DNA of 64,000 nt from Theropithecus gelada (Eukaryota > Chordata > Mammalia > Primates > Cercopithecidae). Positions 62,345 to 64,000 of this stretch are shown here, in pieces. Position numbers and translations under genes: made by a program. The stretch lies in assembly GCF_003255815.1 (NCBI RefSeq), contig NC_037668.1, positions 69,435,445 to 69,499,444 on the forward strand, in the 5' to 3' direction. The notes below the pieces were generated by a model, which made no database searches, had not been told where the DNA came from, and saw only the letters and a program-made list of their open reading frames with translations. The stretch's first letter is position 1, and each line of letters opens with the position of its first letter.

Positions 62345-62440
62345 ACAGAGGAAAGAGCTTTGGGTTAAAAGTCAAGGCAGTTCATCGGCTAGACCTCACC
62401 AAGCCTGTCATCATCTGTCAAATGGAAACAGTAGCCGTCA
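62345..62440 (+). mobile_element. MIR fragment, sense
   Basis: GAGCTTTGGGTTAAAAGTCA and CATCATCTGTCAAATGGAAA resemble the sense MIR. Confidence 0.55.
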
Positions 62441-62449
62441 GTTGTAAAA

Positions 62450-62560
62450 GCAAACATCTGCTGGGGGCTTCTTAGTATCAGGCGCTTTCCTATATCCCAC
62501 ACGTGTCATGCATTTAATCCCTACAATAGTCCACCCAGCTCCGTGCCCTCTGGGAAGACA
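62450..62560 (-). mobile_element. MIR fragment, antisense
   Basis: AACATCTGCTGGGGGCTTCT and TCATGCATTTAATCCCTACA resemble the antisense MIR 3' half. Confidence 0.6.
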
Positions 62561-62689
62561 GCAGGAGATGTTGCTGGTGAAATCTTGGTAATAGGTATTA
62601 TGTGGCCCCAGAACAGTGGTATGCATCAGATTACCGAGTCCTTCATGCAGGGTGTGGTGGAGCTTGCCACATCACACTTTCAATAAATC

Positions 62690-62795
62690 TATTCAATCAG
62701 CAGGGGTTCTTGGCAGCAAGTATGTGCCAGTCACTGTGCACAACCAACCAAATCCCTGTCCTCCTGGGGGTGTTGTTCTGGTAATCACAGCAGAG
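62690..62795 (-). mobile_element. L2 3' end, antisense
   Basis: AAGTATGTGCCAGTCACTGT then CAAATCCCTGTCCTCCTGGG match the antisense L2 terminus. Confidence 0.7.
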
Positions 62796-63334
62796 GCTCA
62801 AAGACAGCAGATGATGCCATTAGTTGCACTCACTTCATTGACTGAAAAGTTGATTTTCTCCTTATCTCCAGCAATGAACGAAGGAAGAGGGGACAAGCAG
62901 AGGGGGTGCTTGTCATTTCCTGGCGTTTGAGTGGATGGCATCTGCTCTGCCCTCTACAAGGTACCTCCTGAGTGGCCCCATCCGACACAGCAAGAGAGTA
63001 GAACTTGCTTTTCTCCTGTAGTAGTGCAGAAACTCAGCGTCTCAGTGTAGTTCCGGTGGCCCTCCAGGCCCTGGTGGTGGGGTTCCTGACACTCATCACC
63101 CAGCCCCATGAACCTGCCCGGCTTGGCATATCACTGTCCTCTGGCTACCAAGGGTCCCTGATAAGAGCACCTGAAATGACAGTGAATACCTGGGAATGCA
63201 GCTGGGACTCACTGGTCCCCAGGTACAGGCTCAGCCTCGCCCCAGGCTCAGGGATCCAATCTTGTTGCTGGCGGTGGGGCGGGTCAGCCTGACAGTTGGT
63301 CCCGCTCTGACATAGTTTTAGGGGCTGAGCTCTT
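62796..63334. other. Unassigned sequence, no gene seen
   Basis: Unique-looking; no gene or repeat recognised. Confidence 0.4.
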
Positions 63335-63715
63335 GCTTCATTCATTCATTCCCTCTGTAAATAATGTTTACTGGGCAGGACTATGAGCCAGTTACTGTCC
63401 TAGTAGCTGGGGAAATCCCAGGGAGCAAAACAGGCCAATCTCTGTCCTCCTGGGAGCTTCTATACTAGCGGGGAGGTGAATTAATATGTATCATCTGGCA
63501 GTAAGCGGTAAACAGAAAACTACAACAGGGAAAGGAGATGGAACATGATGAGGGTCTATGTTACATCGGGTGGTAAGGAAGGTCTCTGGAAGAAGGAGAT
63601 ATCTGGGCAGAGATAGGAAGGATGAGAGGGAGAAAGCCAGGCACGTATCTGAGGGAAGAGCATCACAGGTGGAGGAAACAGCATATGCATATGGCCTGGA
63701 GGCAGGAACGTAGAG
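63335..63715 (-). mobile_element. L2 3' end, antisense
   Basis: TCATTCATTCATTCCCTCTG, GAGCCAGTTACTGTCCTAGT, CTGTCCTCCTGGGAGCTTCT and AAGGAAGGTCTCTGGAAGAA follow antisense L2 order. Confidence 0.85.
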
Positions 63716-63962
63716 AGACCAGTGTGGCTGGAGGGCCCACTCCATACCTCATACCCTCCTGCCAGCAGATGGGCCCATCAGTTCCTCCTGCATCTTTGGG
63801 CCTGGGCCTCAGCTTGCTGCTTCCTACCCTCCAACCCCAGATGGTGCCCACCTGCCTGGATCACTTGCCCTCCTCCCACCCCCTCCTGCTGCCCCCCAAC
63901 TAGGCGCATCTGTCTGTTCTCTACCTCTGCACGCTCTCCTTGCACCAATGGGTGGTGTCTGC
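63716..63962. other. Unassigned C-rich sequence
   Basis: C-rich; overlapping frames on both strands. No gene. Confidence 0.4.
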
Positions 63963-64000
63963 AGTGGAGTGGTTAAAGTTCTGGCTTTGGAGTCAGGCTA
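63963..64000 (+). mobile_element. MIR head, sense, cut by the window end
   Basis: AGTGGAGTGGTTAAAGTTCT then GGCTTTGGAGTCAGGC is the tRNA-derived head of MIR. Confidence 0.8.

Overview
This window reads as non-coding nuclear DNA from a primate, most likely an Old World monkey (macaque, baboon or vervet type). Alu elements of the J, S and Y ages are present. The youngest one (48450-48769) carries the right-arm variant GATCCGGCCACTGCACTCC, which is typical of cercopithecid AluY subfamilies, where human AluY usually has GATCGCGCCACTGCAC. No bacterial gene arrangement, rRNA, tRNA, CRISPR array or multi-exon protein gene could be supported. All long open frames fall in tandem repeats, transposon remnants or low-complexity DNA, and several lack an ATG.

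Layout. 1-26600 is an ancient-repeat landscape: dozens of MIR and L2 fragments in unique, moderately GC-rich sequence, with only one Alu (4427-4725), one L1 tail (3788-4426), a TTCC microsatellite (5624-5869), a short CA repeat and a four-unit interstitial telomeric repeat (7064-7088). 26600-36800 holds two minisatellites: a 30-bp array in strict register (27301-27862) and a 23/24-bp array with internal segmental duplication (about 34905-35620). Alu, MIR and MER5A copies lie around them. 36785-43440 is the L1-rich part: an old L1 split by an Alu, a second old L1 split by a younger L1 that is itself split by an Alu, and an antisense L1 3' end carrying a near-perfect MADE1 mariner palindrome (42978-43056). 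43450-46220 holds paired short hairpins, a MIR split by an Alu monomer with a perfect 16-bp target duplication, a 0.7-kb alternating purine/pyrimidine TG/CA/ATGC tract, and an ERV1-like solo LTR with CCAAT, TATA-like and AATAAA motifs. 46220-64000 holds the young AluY, two DNA transposons (a MER20 and an unnamed hAT-like element), an antisense THE1/MST-type LTR, an L1 3' UTR split by an Alu and by the hAT element, five more Alus, MIR/L2 fragments, and a 400-N assembly gap (54129-54528) inside an Alu.

Nothing here works together as a pathway. The window is best read as intergenic or intronic DNA. Possible functions are limited to regulatory sequence (CpG clusters, motif clusters, exapted MIR/MER20/LTR copies), a miR-548-type hairpin source, and unstable DNA (minisatellites, the G4-capable telomeric repeat, the Z-DNA-capable tract). 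Repeat family names were assigned by recognising consensus motifs by eye, so edges are approximate unless target-site duplications are cited.
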